This document shows positions 45,940 through 59,400 of a stretch of 64,000 nucleotides of DNA, one piece after another. The position numbers and the translations under genes were made by a program. Under the pieces are notes generated by a model, which was not told the origin of the DNA, did no database searches, and saw only the letters and a program-made list of their open reading frames with translations. Source of the DNA: Lophius americanus (taxonomy: Eukaryota > Chordata > Actinopteri > Lophiiformes > Lophiidae); contig JBBDHG010000135.1 in the NCBI GenBank assembly GCA_037951165.1, positions 1 to 64,000 of the forward strand, read 5' to 3'. Within the stretch, counting starts at the first letter, position 1; every line of letters starts with the position of its first letter.

Positions 45940-46175
45940 CTACAAGACTTAAGTTTCTGCTGTGATAAATTAAACCACGTCAAGGTTCAATATATCTGAC
46001 TGAAAAGTCGCTTTACATCATATTCAACAAATTGGAGTTTTTATCTTTGACGACACAACTAAGACAAGTAGGACTGATGAAATGCGACTTCCGTGTATAA
46101 ATTCGAAACAGCCCGCTCAGTGTTTACCTGCAATCTGATTGGCTGCGTCAATCCATGCGTGTTGTGATTGGTCGA
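45940..46175 (-). promoter_or_regulatory. Candidate kinase promoter and noncoding first exon
   Basis: On the minus strand two CCAAT boxes (46171-46167 and 46142-46138) are followed by an ETS-like ACGGAAGT near 46095. A consensus donor AG|GTAAGT has its exon end at 45940. Spacing suits a TSS near 46.05 kb, a noncoding exon of about 100 nt, and splicing to the acceptor at 44672. This is inference from motifs only. Confidence 0.45.
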
Positions 46176-46179
46176 CAGC

Positions 46180-47640
46180 TGAACCGTTGATTTGAATTTT
46201 TTCAACCTTAAGAGGAATTAGAGGCCACACAAGTTAAAAGTGTAAATAAGAAAAAATTGCCCTTTGAGGCACTTCAAACGAGTCCGGATCAAATTTCATG
46301 AACTCTATACATGAATAAATGCAATGTTATATAAAATATGATCATTGGCAGTATAATTCAAATTAGCGTTTTTGATGTATTTCTATATTTTGTTTCTTAT
46401 GGATTAGATGATGATGTTAAATATATAAATAAGTTTCAACTATCCTGAGAAAGTATCAATTCATAAGGCCAGTTTCAGACTGCAGTTGAAAGTGACACGA
46501 TTCAATGATTTTCTCTGATCTTTTTGTTTTAATTTTTCACATTCCTCTTTGTAAGGGACCTATATGTTATATAAGTATGAATAGATCAATACCATAATCC
46601 CATTGCTACAACACGCATGGTGACGAACAGCAGAAAATGTTGTTATTAGTGTATTAAATTATCAGAATTAATAAAACAGTGGTGCAGGCATTAATTTCTT
46701 ACATTATTTGCTGAGGTTGCACTAGTGTGGCTAGAAGACAAAATTGGGATTTGACTGAAGCATTTTCAAATTCAGTTATCAAATTTGCACTCACATGTGT
46801 CCCAGTTGCCAATGCTGCAATCCTCCACATTTGACTTTGTCCAGCATTCCCTGTAAAATATTGCTATTGCTCAGAGGAAGAAAAGCCCCAGGAATTCTGC
46901 TCTGACTGATTACACTACTTTCACATCAGCAGGAATTACATGATGAGATTCACTTTCCATGTAGTTTGTACTGTTAGTACTGTTGTAAGGAAATCTGACT
47001 CACATATGAGCAAGTCAATATAGTTAAGTTTATTCAGTCAGTTAACTCATGCAATATGACAATGTGAATGACAAACAAAAACCCTGCTGCCTTGTGAGCA
47101 GGGTCAACGATGAAGGTTTTTGAAAGTATTTGAAGGACTTTAAAACAAAAAAAAAAAAGAAATCTAAAAACTAGTTTGTGGGGTAAAACTTTTTTCTTCA
47201 CTGAAATTATTAATATGATAAATAATACATTTTCTGGTTATGTGAAAATTCAAAAGCCATATTTATTATTGCTTTCCAATATAGAAAAATATTAATGACA
47301 AAATAGCAATTATAATAATACGACACAATAGAAACATCAAGACATATCAACAAAACATCAGCAACAACTGACTGACTGTGACATTATACCGAAAGAGGGA
47401 CATCAGTATACTATAAACATACTTATATAGAGACAATATAATTAAAACTAAATAAATACAATGGGTGATTTAACTGTGGGTTGAATACTTCTGCAATGCA
47501 CTGTATACAAGTCACATTAACCATGGAAACTTATAATCTATATGCACTGAAAGTAAAAATGGCCAAGCTTATGATGTTTCCCATGTCAATAGTTTTTGCA
47601 TTTTCTCCCTCTGACAAACTGTCACCACAGCAAACAATAT
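46180..47640. other. Intergenic, no gene seen
   Basis: AT-rich. No exon, promoter cluster or recognisable repeat. Confidence 0.4.
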
Positions 47641-47655
47641 AAGACATTAATTCCT

Positions 47656-48496
47656 GCAAGCAAAGCCCCCCAGAAAGGTAATGAAATTGGATTTGAGAAA
47701 AAAACTGAATCGTGGCACTCTCATCTGCAGCATGAAAGTAATGCTTGCTTTATGCTTCTTAGGACTTCGGTTTAAAAAAAAACCAACTCTTGTATTGTAA
47801 TAAAAATAAGATAATCTGAAGTCGCAGTCTATTATCAACCGGGACTTTTTCCAAATCAATCATTCTTCTGATTTAAAGCACTGAAAACAGACAAACCCTC
47901 CTCATTACTGCATTCCCATTTAATCATAAAAAGACCTCCAGAAGAAAACACAGCTATGCATTGATCGCTGCATCTATATCGACTGGAGTGGCAACGGTGT
48001 TGATAACAGCACTGCAGTGTGTGTTTGCTCTTCTGAGGGAATATATTAGGAAACACAGTGATCCATTGCACTGACGCACACCGTGAAAGAAAAGAGCAGC
48101 TTTGAAGGGTATGTGCATGCGATATGTATGTGTGTCGCACTTATGTGATCCATAGCTTTCATCAGTGTCTTCATTACTTGAGGAAGATGGAGTCAGTCAC
48201 AGTTGACTTATTTTTATCTTGAGGCAAATGCCCTCCATTCTATTATCATATCTCACTTGCTCTGACAGATATCTCGATGCAGACATCGGGGATAATATAG
48301 GGTGCACTCCGACTGGAGAATAGATTTGGGAGTATTTTGTGGGAACCACACAAAAACAAGGGGGAAATTGAATTTTCCAACAAATTCAATAAAGCAGTCT
48401 TGGCACAGCAGAACGATGTTAAGGAGTGCCATAAGAATTATAGTTGTAATCACCTCTGTATTCAGTATAATTGTATTTCTGGGGGGCTTTGCTTGC
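47656..48496. repeat. 21-bp perfect inverted repeat pair 800 bp apart
   Basis: 47656-47676 and 48476-48496 are exact reverse complements centred on gcaagcaaagccccccagaa. The flanks show weaker inverted similarity. This could be the ends of an old element or an inverted duplication. Confidence 0.7.
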
Positions 48497-48499
48497 TAA

Positions 48500-50990
48500 T
48501 TATGGAGTCCACCAACAGGAGGAGCAACAGTAATTATTTCCTTGATTGGGGTCAAAACCCTTGCATTTAATCCTGAGGTCTATCCCGCACTCCTCCCACA
48601 CAGAGCAGTCGTCAGTAAACAGCTTCTCGGCTTCTCAGTATCTCATACTCAATTTCCCAGCAGTCACTATTTTATAAATAATCATTTTCTTTCTCAGTGA
48701 GTCATTGTTTCAATGCAAAAGTCTGCTTCACTCTCTTCAACGGTCTTCAAGTTTCTATTATGTTAACCCAATGTCTCATCAATTTTTACGAGCATTAATT
48801 CCGACACGTGAACGCTGTCGTGAGTCAATAAATCCTTAAACTATAAAGGTTATTTGGTGAAGATTATCCGAGCAGAGGAGGAATTCTTCCTTCACACGAA
48901 AACTTTGGGATGGAAATGTTTTTTGGGCCTGCTGTTAATAGAAGCCACTTGTGTCTCGACAGGTGAAAGCCCGGAACAGCATAACCCTGGCAGAAATATC
49001 CGATCCACCTCCTCCTTTGGTTTCACATCATTGGGTTTAATTGAGAAGAAGGATGGTAAAAACACCTCAGTTGGATGGGATGGGGAGGAGACGCGGACCT
49101 CAGGCTGGAATGAACTGTGGGGGACAATTTTGGCAAGTAGTCTACAATCAGGGAGCATTTTTCTACTTAAGGTTCTAAAAGAATCCGCTTAATCTAGTTG
49201 TTAGTGTGGGAAGTGGAAGTACAATTTGGTGTCACGACCATTAAACCAGTAATGTGGGATGTGCTGTGTATGCAAATGTATGTATATGCAAATTAAGGGA
49301 AATGCTGCCAAGTACTTATCTCTTTATTGGAAATACAGTTCATTATAGGGAACTGTCTTGGGAAAAATGATGTTTCCATACTGATTGCATATTGAGTTTT
49401 GCTTTATGTCAGCTATCCTTCATTCACAAAATGCTGAACATTAATAAAGCCACAATACCTTAAAAGCTGTTATTATTTTTTCTTCCATATTAAGGCATTT
49501 CCTACCTCCTTCCCTGTTTCATTGTAAAGACATGATTTAAGTGCTGTCAAGAATATTTATCTCATCATCCATTGATGCAAATCAAGACATTTTTCTATGA
49601 ACCCTTTACAGGAGCTGTAATGTTTTGATATTGCTGTATTGCTGTTTGGTAACCAATTCCACGTTTCTATGAAACGTTGTATACAGTGTGTTTCCGATCC
49701 TTATGGAGAAAGAATGAACAATGAAAGCATCAGTGAGAGACAACACAGGTCTCTGACCACATGCCATATCTATGTAATCCTAAAAGATTGTGAGTCCAGA
49801 TAAGAGTATTTCCCTTAAAGTGATAATTGAATTCACCTTACAGGGACGTGAGGGATGAGATGAGCCTTTTCAACAATACAAATGAACCAGCGACTTACGC
49901 AGAGAATGTCTTTGGACACCCCCCAATTTTTTGTTATTATTTGGAATACTTGTTTTTTTCATGGTCATTCATCAAAGTGTCCAAAACAAAATGTATAAAA
50001 CAAACGGTTTTCAGTTGTATTTTATTGGCTGCATGGTATAAAGTGTGTACGATACAAACCAAAACATTTTAGACGTTTTAGTGTGATGAGTTGCCAAGTT
50101 AGGCATGACCGTCTCCGTCACCGGAGTAATCACAGCCCCTTGGCCACCAGAGAAAACGTTTGTAGACACTAGACAGCCTGTGGATAACAGCGATATCAAT
50201 GACAGACAGGCCTTGCAACGGTCTCTTGTTCTTCTGGGCTCCTTATCTCAACCGCACCGAACGCTCCGTCTATGTACTCCAATTCATCCATCACTATCAG
50301 ACCACACACAGGTTCAGGACCAGCATTCACGCTTTTACAGGGAGCAAAAGCTACTGTCCAGTCATGATGAGGAAGAAGTTGAATTTGAGGTGACTGCAAG
50401 ACCAAAGGTGTGGGTATTTCTGTGGCTATTGTTATTTTCAGAAACATTATCACTGCAATTTTCCTCACATGTCTTAGAAAATGATTGTTAATGAGCCACA
50501 ATAATGATTTGACTCTAGAGGCTGCCATGCTCTTCAGTTAGTCCTTGGATGTTTGGCCAAGGTTTTCTTTCTTACAGTGATTTTTAGAGCATATTTCTAT
50601 GATTTCTAAAACATATTTCTGTTCTGCTCGGATTTATCGTGTTTGGATTCAACATTTAATTGTGGGAAGCTGAAATCATGATGGGAATTAGAATTCGATC
50701 GTGCCCTCAACTGACATATTTATAGCCGTGAACCAATTTATAGCCGTGAACTCCCATTAAATAATCTTTTATTTGCAAATTCAGTTCATGTGAAGAAATA
50801 TAAAGACTCTCTTTTTAGTATTTTAATCCTAAGTAAAATATGTGGGACCTAAGTTACTAAATGTTACACCACGTTCACCAGCTAGCTGTCGTGTTAATAC
50901 GTCCTGTGAGGGGAGATGGTGATTTTGGTGACGGTGTGTGTAGGTCTGTCATATTGAGAGGTGTCTTTGACATTGTGCCAATGTCATTTC
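48500..50990. other. Intergenic, no gene seen
   Basis: Open frames at 48854-49192 and 50105-50491 have no recognisable domain or convincing splice context. A 15-bp direct duplication (tttatagccgtgaac) lies near 50719-50751. Confidence 0.4.
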
Positions 50991-51004
50991 AGTAATTATT
51001 AATC

Positions 51005-51190
51005 AATTCATTATCCTTAAACACATATCCTGATCGGGGTCGCAGTGGCCGGAGCCTATCCCAGATGACATTGGGCAAGGGGCGGGATACATCCTGGACG
51101 AGTCTCCAGCTCATCAGAGTGGAACACGTAGAGACTGACGGTCATCACGCTCACAGTGTTCCTGGATTGTGGCAGGAAGCCGGAGTGATG
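51005..51190 (+). mobile_element. Teleost interspersed repeat relic
   Basis: tcggggtcgcagtggccggagcctatcccagatgac and aggaagccggag are the wording of a very common fish repeat of LINE 3' type. Class not determined. Confidence 0.4.
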
Positions 51191-51924
51191 TTTCTCTACA
51201 AACCTTAAGTCTTGTACCGCCGATCTTCATCTTTTTTCTTGTCAGTCTTATTTTTCTACTACTCTGAAAGCCTTATTTGTTTCATCTCCCTTACTCTTCT
51301 TTTGGTCAAAAGCACCATCAACGGCAGCGAATGCTCAACATGAATTTTCGCTCTTACAACCGTGTGGCAGGTGTTTGTCTTCCATCCCTAAATGAGAATG
51401 ACTCATTCTAAACGCCTGTCAGCGGACTGGCTGCTTGTTCCATTCATTCACTGCCCAGCTCTACATTGTTAATTCTTTTATCCACAAACTAAGAATAAAG
51501 GTTACTACACACGTGTCCTCACCACCAAAAAAGCCAATTTTTTGTGTCCATCCCAACCCAAACAACCCCATCAATCTGAATAATCTCTGTGGCTCTACTT
51601 TTTATAGTTGTGTCTAACTTACATCGTTCAGGCAAACCTGGCATGGCAACGTTTCCTATGACCTTGGCAGCATGTTGGTGTAAGGTTATGGGTTTTATGG
51701 ACACCTTAGATATTGGAATTATACTTTAATCCCATCGTGAATGATTCATACTTTTACAGCCCCATTAGTTGACTCAATGAAGGAGAAACCAGTGGCGTAG
51801 GCAAAGCCTCCTACGTCACTGCGGGTCACAGCTTGTATGTCTGTCCGGAGGGTGTGCATAACAGAAATGGGGGGAAATCACCCACTCTCAGTCTCTCCTC
51901 TACGGTGATGGTGATATTCAGGAG

Positions 51925-52115
51925 AAGGGAGGGGGGTTGGGGGGGGGGTAGGAGGGTTGAGCCAGGAGGGAAGGGGTGTGCCATTATAAGAAGGCTCACA
52001 GGAGACATGCGTTCAGTGGTTGAAACCCTTAGCCTAAGGATACGAGCTGAGACTCCAAACTCGCCTTCTGCCACAGAGAGGACTCTGAGAGAATATCCAT
52101 ACGTCACCGATACAG
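51925..52115 (+). promoter_or_regulatory. Candidate TATA promoter with a noncoding 5' exon
   Basis: A G-rich block (51920-51980, with an aaggggtgtg KLF-like box) is followed by TATAAG at 51985-51990. A donor cag|gtaagg has its exon end at 52115, about 100 nt after the expected start site. A CRE-like acgtcac is at 52101. No coding exon to follow was found in the window. Confidence 0.3.
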
Positions 52116-53017
52116 GTAAGGAAGTGTGACTTTCTTTCATTTCTAGCCGAGCCTACCTCTGTGTGTAAATAAATGAAGAAGAAAAACACCTGTTCGGGGA
52201 GAGGAAACAAGGACTTGTCTCTTGTGTGCATGAACCAAAGGTTAATAAATCCAAGGGGAATATTTTGCTCCCAAGGACAATCCCTGATAGGATTATCTCT
52301 CTTTTACTCCTTTTTATTTTATTGTCATTACAACTATATGTGTTTTTTGCTCTGTGATTTTGGATTTTGACATCAGAGGGGATTGTGTAAATCTTTCTCC
52401 TCACTTTGAGGGATTTTCTTTTTTCCATTACTCTGTGGATCTCTAAGGGGACCTCAGTCACAGTCAGCAGCAGACACATCTCTCCCATCTCTCCTAAATT
52501 AACAAGATAGAAGGACCAGGAATGAGGAGAGAAGGACGATCGTCAGTCGGAGGCAATTTGCGTTGGGTTAGGATGTGCTTCATATGAAATATCTCTTATT
52601 ATTTGTACTATATTAATACATAAATATAAATCATAATGAAACAATCCATTTAGCCTATTTGTATTAAATGTGTATTTTAGAAACATTCCTCACATCCTTA
52701 ATCACCCAATTATTTAATCTGAATATTGTGAATTGTACTATAACATCATACCTTGTATGTTTGACTCATGGAGTATTTTATGTCAGAATAAATACATCGT
52801 ACTACCATCATAAACCGTCAAAGAATAATTCATCAAAGTTGTTTTATTCTTCCTAGAGCAGCTCAAAAGTCAAGCCGAACAAGTGGGGCAAAAAAAAGGA
52901 GACGTGAATCAGTAGAGAGCTGTTATTATGCTGAGCAGATGATAATGATGATTTTAATGATAATGGTAATGAATATGCATAATCTTTTCCATTATCAGTA
53001 AAGACGATACTCGCAGT

Positions 53018-53018
<1 letters not shown>

Positions 53019-53055
<37 letters not shown>
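53019..53055 (+). repeat. Uninterrupted 37-nt poly-G run
   Basis: 37 consecutive G, able to form G-quadruplex. Length may be affected by assembly. Confidence 0.9.
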
Positions 53056-53056
<1 letters not shown>

Positions 53057-53059
53057 TGT

Positions 53060-56000
53060 GTGGTTAATGTGGCATTCACAGATAAATGACTCCACTCTGG
53101 GGGAATATTTTATGAAGAATGAAAGAATGCAGTCATATACTATACTTTCGAGGTAGAGCAGACAAATGTATTTACATCAGTTAAATGGTTAAAGGCAACT
53201 GATTCCTTTTGATTTTTGAAAATTGTATTCATTTTGTGTAGAACTTTACAACAGATGTCCTTCTCGTTTTTATAAAAGTACGTGTTTTAATGCTAGTCCA
53301 AACTCTATAATTAAACAAGAAGCCCCTCGACATGATTATCTTTGTAATTAAAAGTGAATCATGCAAGAGTCCATAAAGACTCCTTTCATTTTTTTGCAAA
53401 TCCAATTCCATATTTCTTCTAAAATTAAAAATCGGTTCTAAAAAAATCTAATCTTTCCTCACATGATTGTAAAACTCTGTCACGCTTTTATTTGCTATTT
53501 ATTTAGTCTGTCTTGTTAAAAAAGAAATGCGCTGCCAGTACGTCACGAGTCTTCTCTCTTTAATCTTCTAAAAAAGCTTTTCGTTTTTTCTGCTGCTTGA
53601 ACTGATTGAACTGATTAAACTGTTAACAGGATTTTTGGCCCTCTGTCAGTTTTCATCTAGACTCCTTGAAACGTCTCACGTACATAAATCCTTATCAGAA
53701 GGGTGCTTTAATGAGCTACTGACACAAAGTTGACAAATATTCTTGCATCTGTTGCACCCACATTCATCTGAATTTTTTTGCAGTTGGTGGCTCTTTTTCC
53801 GCCTCACTGCTCTCGCTGTAATAAAAGCCAACTCGTCAGGCCGTGCAGGAGTGCTTGCACTTGCCTCCATGTCCAATGGATTATTGCAGGTGTCAACGCG
53901 GCTTAACAGCAACTAGATCGATGATGACACCAATGTTTGCAGCCTAACACTGTGCAAAATACAGCTGGTGGGAAGTAACGCTGGAGAACTTAGTACATCA
54001 TTATGTTTTAAATGTCCCTGTTGTGTTGTAAGATGTGTTCCCGAGAAGCAAAGAGCTCATATAGCCTTGATGTTTTCATTGGAGTTTTTAGAACTTAGTT
54101 CATATTCTTCGTCTTGATTCCAGGGTCAAATTCCCCTCTGTCAGTGTATTTCACTCCTTCTCTTCTACTTTGGAGAAAGACAAATGCGCTGCTCTCAAAC
54201 AGGCCACCCATTTTTCATAAGAAACCATCTCCCACAGCTTCCCATGAATTCCACCCTGCATATGTGACAGTTTCTCAGAAAACCTGCCAGGCGGTGAGTC
54301 GGCTCTGCACTGTGCAATCACACACTGGGGGATTATTATTTTGGGACCATTAACACGGCTACATGGGGACAAATTGAGATTATTTCTGATGTATTTTCCT
54401 GTATGAGGGGCAAATCTAATGCTGGGAATGATTCAACCAGTTCATCGTCTGCCCTCAGGTGAAAATGTGTTCCCAATCAAAAGAAACCCCGTCGCTGCAA
54501 TTGATGGAAACAATACTAATCATATGCTCAATTGATCTGATGTGATGGTTCTTGGAAGGACGCAGATATGAATCTAAAGAGTCGGCGTCTAATATTGGTG
54601 CTAATGTGCGTATGAAAGTGTTATACCCTATGCGGGATATGATCATCATATTTTCACTCAGCCTTTGAGCTCGGCATTTTCTCAATAAAATAAAACATTC
54701 CAAAGGTGCGTTCAAGATCTGGTCCTTCAAAGGCATCAGGATTAGTGTAAAACAACAATTCAAGTGATGGCAGGGATAAAAATCATACGTATTGCTTTTA
54801 ATTGCCCATGAAATGAAACGTCTTTTCATACAGCGTCATCATGATCGCAATGTCCTTTTGTCTTTAGTAATTATGATCATTATCTTTCAATTTGGTTTCA
54901 GTTGGGACAATAACTTGGATGCTGACAGATAATGGGTGCAATCACAAAACACGGTTCAGTCGTGGCAGACACAAATCGGACTGAGTGCATTCTCCCAGAT
55001 TAGAAATTTCACTATCCTTCTGCTGAGGAAAGGGCAGAACTGCAAGCGCACCTTCTCCGGATCACATGTTTTTTGCCTGCGGCTGCAAACATTGGATTCG
55101 TGCTGTTATGCGACAAATGATGCTGTTTGTGAGTCCATCTCAAACTGAAGGTTCTGGAAGAGTTCATTGTTTTGAGGTTACAGAGGTTACAGTGTGGCAT
55201 TGTTTGGTGTAGAATTTAATGGTATTGAGAGATTTTAGTGGTTTTCTTTGGGCTTGGACTTGGACCAGGCTTGGAAATATAAGCAGGAAACATCAATTTG
55301 CAAGATGTTTATGTTGACTACATACATGTTAAGAAACAACAAATTTACACAATTTATCGTTATGAATAACTGTAAAGGGAACAGGTAGAAGCTCAAGGCT
55401 TCTTGTTTCGCTATGGCGACCAAAGAATAACCCAGAACTTCTGCAACGACAAAGAAAAGAAAATATATAATCAAATTACAGTCATTATACTAAACAACAC
55501 ATAATCCTAAAAAAAATCAACATTTAATCAATTTACATTATAATCCTCAATCATTTGAAATTTCAACACCCTGTTGGGACGATTTCAGCCCATCCATCCC
55601 ATAGCTTAACGCCTTAAACGGAGACATCTGTTTTCTATATTGGTTCCAACTTTACATATTTCAAAAACAAGCAAACCTCTTCAATTACAATCGCCTTATC
55701 TTCATTTGAAGAAAAAACCCAAGCAAACTTGAAAACAAACAGAAAGGCTCCTGTTTGCAAATTGAAAAAGTATCTCCAGTGATTTTAAATAAATAATATC
55801 TCCACATTTTACAGAGCATCCATGGAAACCTGCTTTATGTATTATTCTAACAGTTTTCCCTGAAGTTTAATTATAGGATCTATATTTTTTGTTCGGTACT
55901 CATTTCCCCACAATTCAACACAGAACGACAAATACGGCCTCACTAGTGAACAGTTCAATGTGTGCACTGTTCATGCACTATGACCTTCAATCTATTATAT

Positions 56001-56340
56001 CATAGACATTTATTATTCAATATATCCATGTTTTATAAAGAACATAATAGATTTAAAGGATTTTTGATCATTTTACGTCCTGATAAATGATCCTGACACC
56101 ACCTCACACTGTACATTTAGTTTCATTGTCATTAAGAGATGATTAAATATCTCTAAAAAATGTTTGATTATTAAGTTATCTTTCTGGTTGGTGGTTAATA
56201 ATGTTAATGTGTGTTAATAATAATTGGTTCATGCCTGAGCAAAATGTATTTGTATAGTCTGCAAACACAAAAAAATCCAACATATTAGATACCGTACACA
56301 TATCATTTAAATAAAGTTAGGATTTAAACTAGATAAATCC
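53060..56340. other. Intergenic, no gene seen
   Basis: No exons. 54.4-55.1 kb is more evenly composed and lacks repeats, so it could hold conserved noncoding sequence; this cannot be judged from one genome. Confidence 0.35.
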
Positions 56341-56344
56341 CTGA

Positions 56345-56370
56345 TTATTCCTTATGAAAATAAGGAATAA
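56345..56370. repeat. Perfect 11-bp-arm palindrome
   Basis: ttattccttat and ataaggaataa around gaaa. Confidence 0.85.
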
Positions 56371-56400
56371 TAAATTATGTAAAGCTTAACTTTGAGATAA

Positions 56401-56459
56401 AACTTTGAGATTTGATCCAAATGTAAAGTTCATTATAAATTAAATGTATTATTATTATA
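56401..56459 (+). mobile_element. L2 3'-end fragment
   Basis: tttgatccaaatgtaaagtt then taaatgtattattattat, almost identical to 10720-10765. Confidence 0.7.
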
Positions 56460-59400
56460 ATTAACTTAAATTAATGAATATACCTACAGTGTGCCGTTAA
56501 TTGCTGCTGTTGCTATATTTTCTTTAAATCCCATCACTGCTAGAGACAAAGACACGCGTCTAGAATTTGATACAATTCTTTTCACCATTTTCTTTAGATT
56601 AGAACAACTTAAGCCATTTTTTTTAAATTTTATCAGTAAAAGTAGCTGTTAGAGAAGATTCCTTACAAAGTAAATGGTTTAACAACACTTTCAATCACAT
56701 ATTTTATGAGTTACAGATTCATAGCATTACAATCCATTATTTTTTTATTTTTACACTTTCTTTCTAACACATAACTTTCACAAACCCCACCAAGAAAGAT
56801 TATATTGGTGTTTTATTTCATTTAAAATCAACATCTTCAGGTTAATTTCTTCAGCAAAATTGGAGCCTACATTAACAAAAAAAATATAATATATATATTT
56901 TTTAACTAATTAGCAATTTACTTAATATTTTCATTTGACTTAACTAATTGCTGGAACATTTCCTCACTACATAAAATATTGAAATATTCCCTAAACCAAA
57001 ATGACTAAACATTTAGTTGATTTGTCCTGTCAAAATGGAGATTTGCAGCTTTTCTTCATTACTATCGTTATTTTTGGTAAATTCTGTTTTTCTTTTAAGG
57101 AAGGTATTAACTGCAGAAGCCAAATCGGAGTTTTCAGCAGATTTTCCTCTCAGGTTTGACGCGACCCAACAACCTTCCCTGCCTGAGAATTGCCACAAAC
57201 TCCCTTCACCAGTTGCTCCTGCTTGTAAAGTTCCTTTGAACATTTTTTTCACACTTTTATTTTAGCCCATGGCAGTCAGAGAATGATGTCAGGAACATTT
57301 TAGTTTGAATATCGACCTTTAAAAGCAAAGAGGACTCAAATAAATTTTTTATTTCCATTATACCATGTAAACTGGTTTTGAAAGCCAAACTGTATAAGTA
57401 TGATAACTAAGCATCTAAGCTTAGTTTGAATTTTTCACATTCACAGAGATCTCTGAACATTCCTCTGTGTAAAACCAAACTGACGATCCATGCCACACAA
57501 TCTTTACAATCTAGAGCTTTATTTTAATAATGCCGCATTTAGTTTGAACTTTTTCTGCGAGATTGCAGAAACTCTGTTATTAATATTTTGTGGCTATCAT
57601 TCAGGAGACACTGACAAACGGCAACAACAAAAGGTAGAGGACAGAATATGTTAAATCTCATCGCCAGAGGGAAATACACATTACATGACTCACAAAGGAA
57701 CGTATCAAACACATCATGGTGAAATTCATGCTCTGGATCATTGAGGAGTGTCACACCGTGATAGAGTTTCAATTATAGTCTGATTGACTTCCCTGCAGGG
57801 TCCCTCCGTATATCCCCATTCAGCAGAAATAAGTGAAGCACCTGAATCGTGTTTCTTTACGGCCTCTGTCTGAATGTTAGGATTTGGTACAAAAGTTTAA
57901 TACAGCACAATATTATACGTATTTGAGATAGTACCTCTGCCCGATGTTAAACATCTGAACAGTTTGTTACAAAAATACAGTCAAAATATTCTTGAGAAAA
58001 TGTATTTTATTTGATAACAAACCTGACAACCGGTTCATACTTTTCATCCCACCAAGACATTTTCACATCCGTCGAAGTTGGTCTCTTACACGGGCAGACA
58101 GGCAGACAGGCAGGTAGAGGTTAACTATTCACCCCCTAGCCGTGTGAGCTTGCCATTTTCCCCAGGTAGGACCCCACCCTCTGCCGCTGTGAGTTCCCAT
58201 CCTCCAGGTTCTCCCACAGCCGCTGCCTCAGCGGTGGGTGCCGAGTCCCCTGGAGTCAGTCGTGCAGCAGACCCACCCTCTGTGACAAACATTCAGCCGC
58301 AAGAAATAATGTGAATTGCGGGACACATTGATCATCGTGGTTTTGAACACTTTGGTTGTCACAACAGTATTTTATTATATCCATCGCAGTCCCGTCAGAA
58401 GAGGGATTTAGTTTGTGTCTAAGTGATTTCTCTTTCTGACCCTCTTTGGATAAATCTCCAACTTCGCTGCAATTTTGAAAAATTCCTGTAATAAGTTTCT
58501 TTAGCATAATGTCCGATTTGCCGTAATGCAGAGATGAGAGGAACCTTCCATCAATCTTTCTAAAGCAACAGTGCAGAACATTTTTGATTGACCTGTAGGG
58601 GTTTGTAGGCATCCACATACTCCACGGGGTTTCAGATGTCTCCCGTCATTTCTCCCTTCACACCAGAACAATGGAAGTCAATGGCACTTTTTTTTTTTGC
58701 TCTCAAACCATTGGAAAATGACTACAAAAATCGTAAGAAGAACCGAAGTATCTTCCTATTGCTTTGGTTAACCTACAGATTTTGGTTCCCCCAGTTTTCA
58801 GTAGCACGGTTTCTCGTGCAACTTCTCTTATCTACTTTTAAAATGAGATCCACAAATATAATTATCTCCACTGTAGTAAAACAAAGGAAGAAAAACCTAT
58901 TTTCTTTAAGCTTGCACCTGCAAAACCAGAACTATATTAATTTCATAGTTTGTGAACCGAAATATTTCTGAATATGTTTGCAGAAAGTGAATTTTGAATC
59001 AAAATTATGAAGCTTGTCTTTTTCCCCTTTCTACTCTCCATTTACACACAAAACTGCACTTTATTATCACAAGGTGCCACATTAACACACACTTCAAGGT
59101 GTAGAGAGACAAAATACACTCCTTATATTATAAAGATTTAATCTTGTTCCATTAATCACATGTGTGGTGTATTAAAATAGCAGGGACTTAAATCATTTTC
59201 CCTCGTATGAAGCGATCCTATCTTCATTCCATCCGTCTTCAGAAGCTCCTCGTTTCGGGTTGTTTTTAAGTTAGAGGAGTTTTATGAACACAGCACTGGA
59301 AGAGACTGGAAACCTACTCGACGTGTCATTAAAGATAAAAGATTGTGGCCGTAATTCACCAATGTTGAAATGGAGATGGAGAAACACTGGGAGATGAATG

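Noticed and set aside
46121..46128. Donor cag|gtaaac on the minus strand as the kinase exon 1 end
   Set aside because: It lies only about 10 bp after a CCAAT box, too close for a transcribed exon; the donor ending at 45940 fits better.
49827..50491. Coding exons in the 46-64 kb desert
   Set aside because: No domain, signal peptide or consistent acceptor/donor pair; frames of this length are expected by chance.
52853..53095. Poly-proline protein on the minus strand
   Set aside because: It is the reverse reading of the poly-G run.
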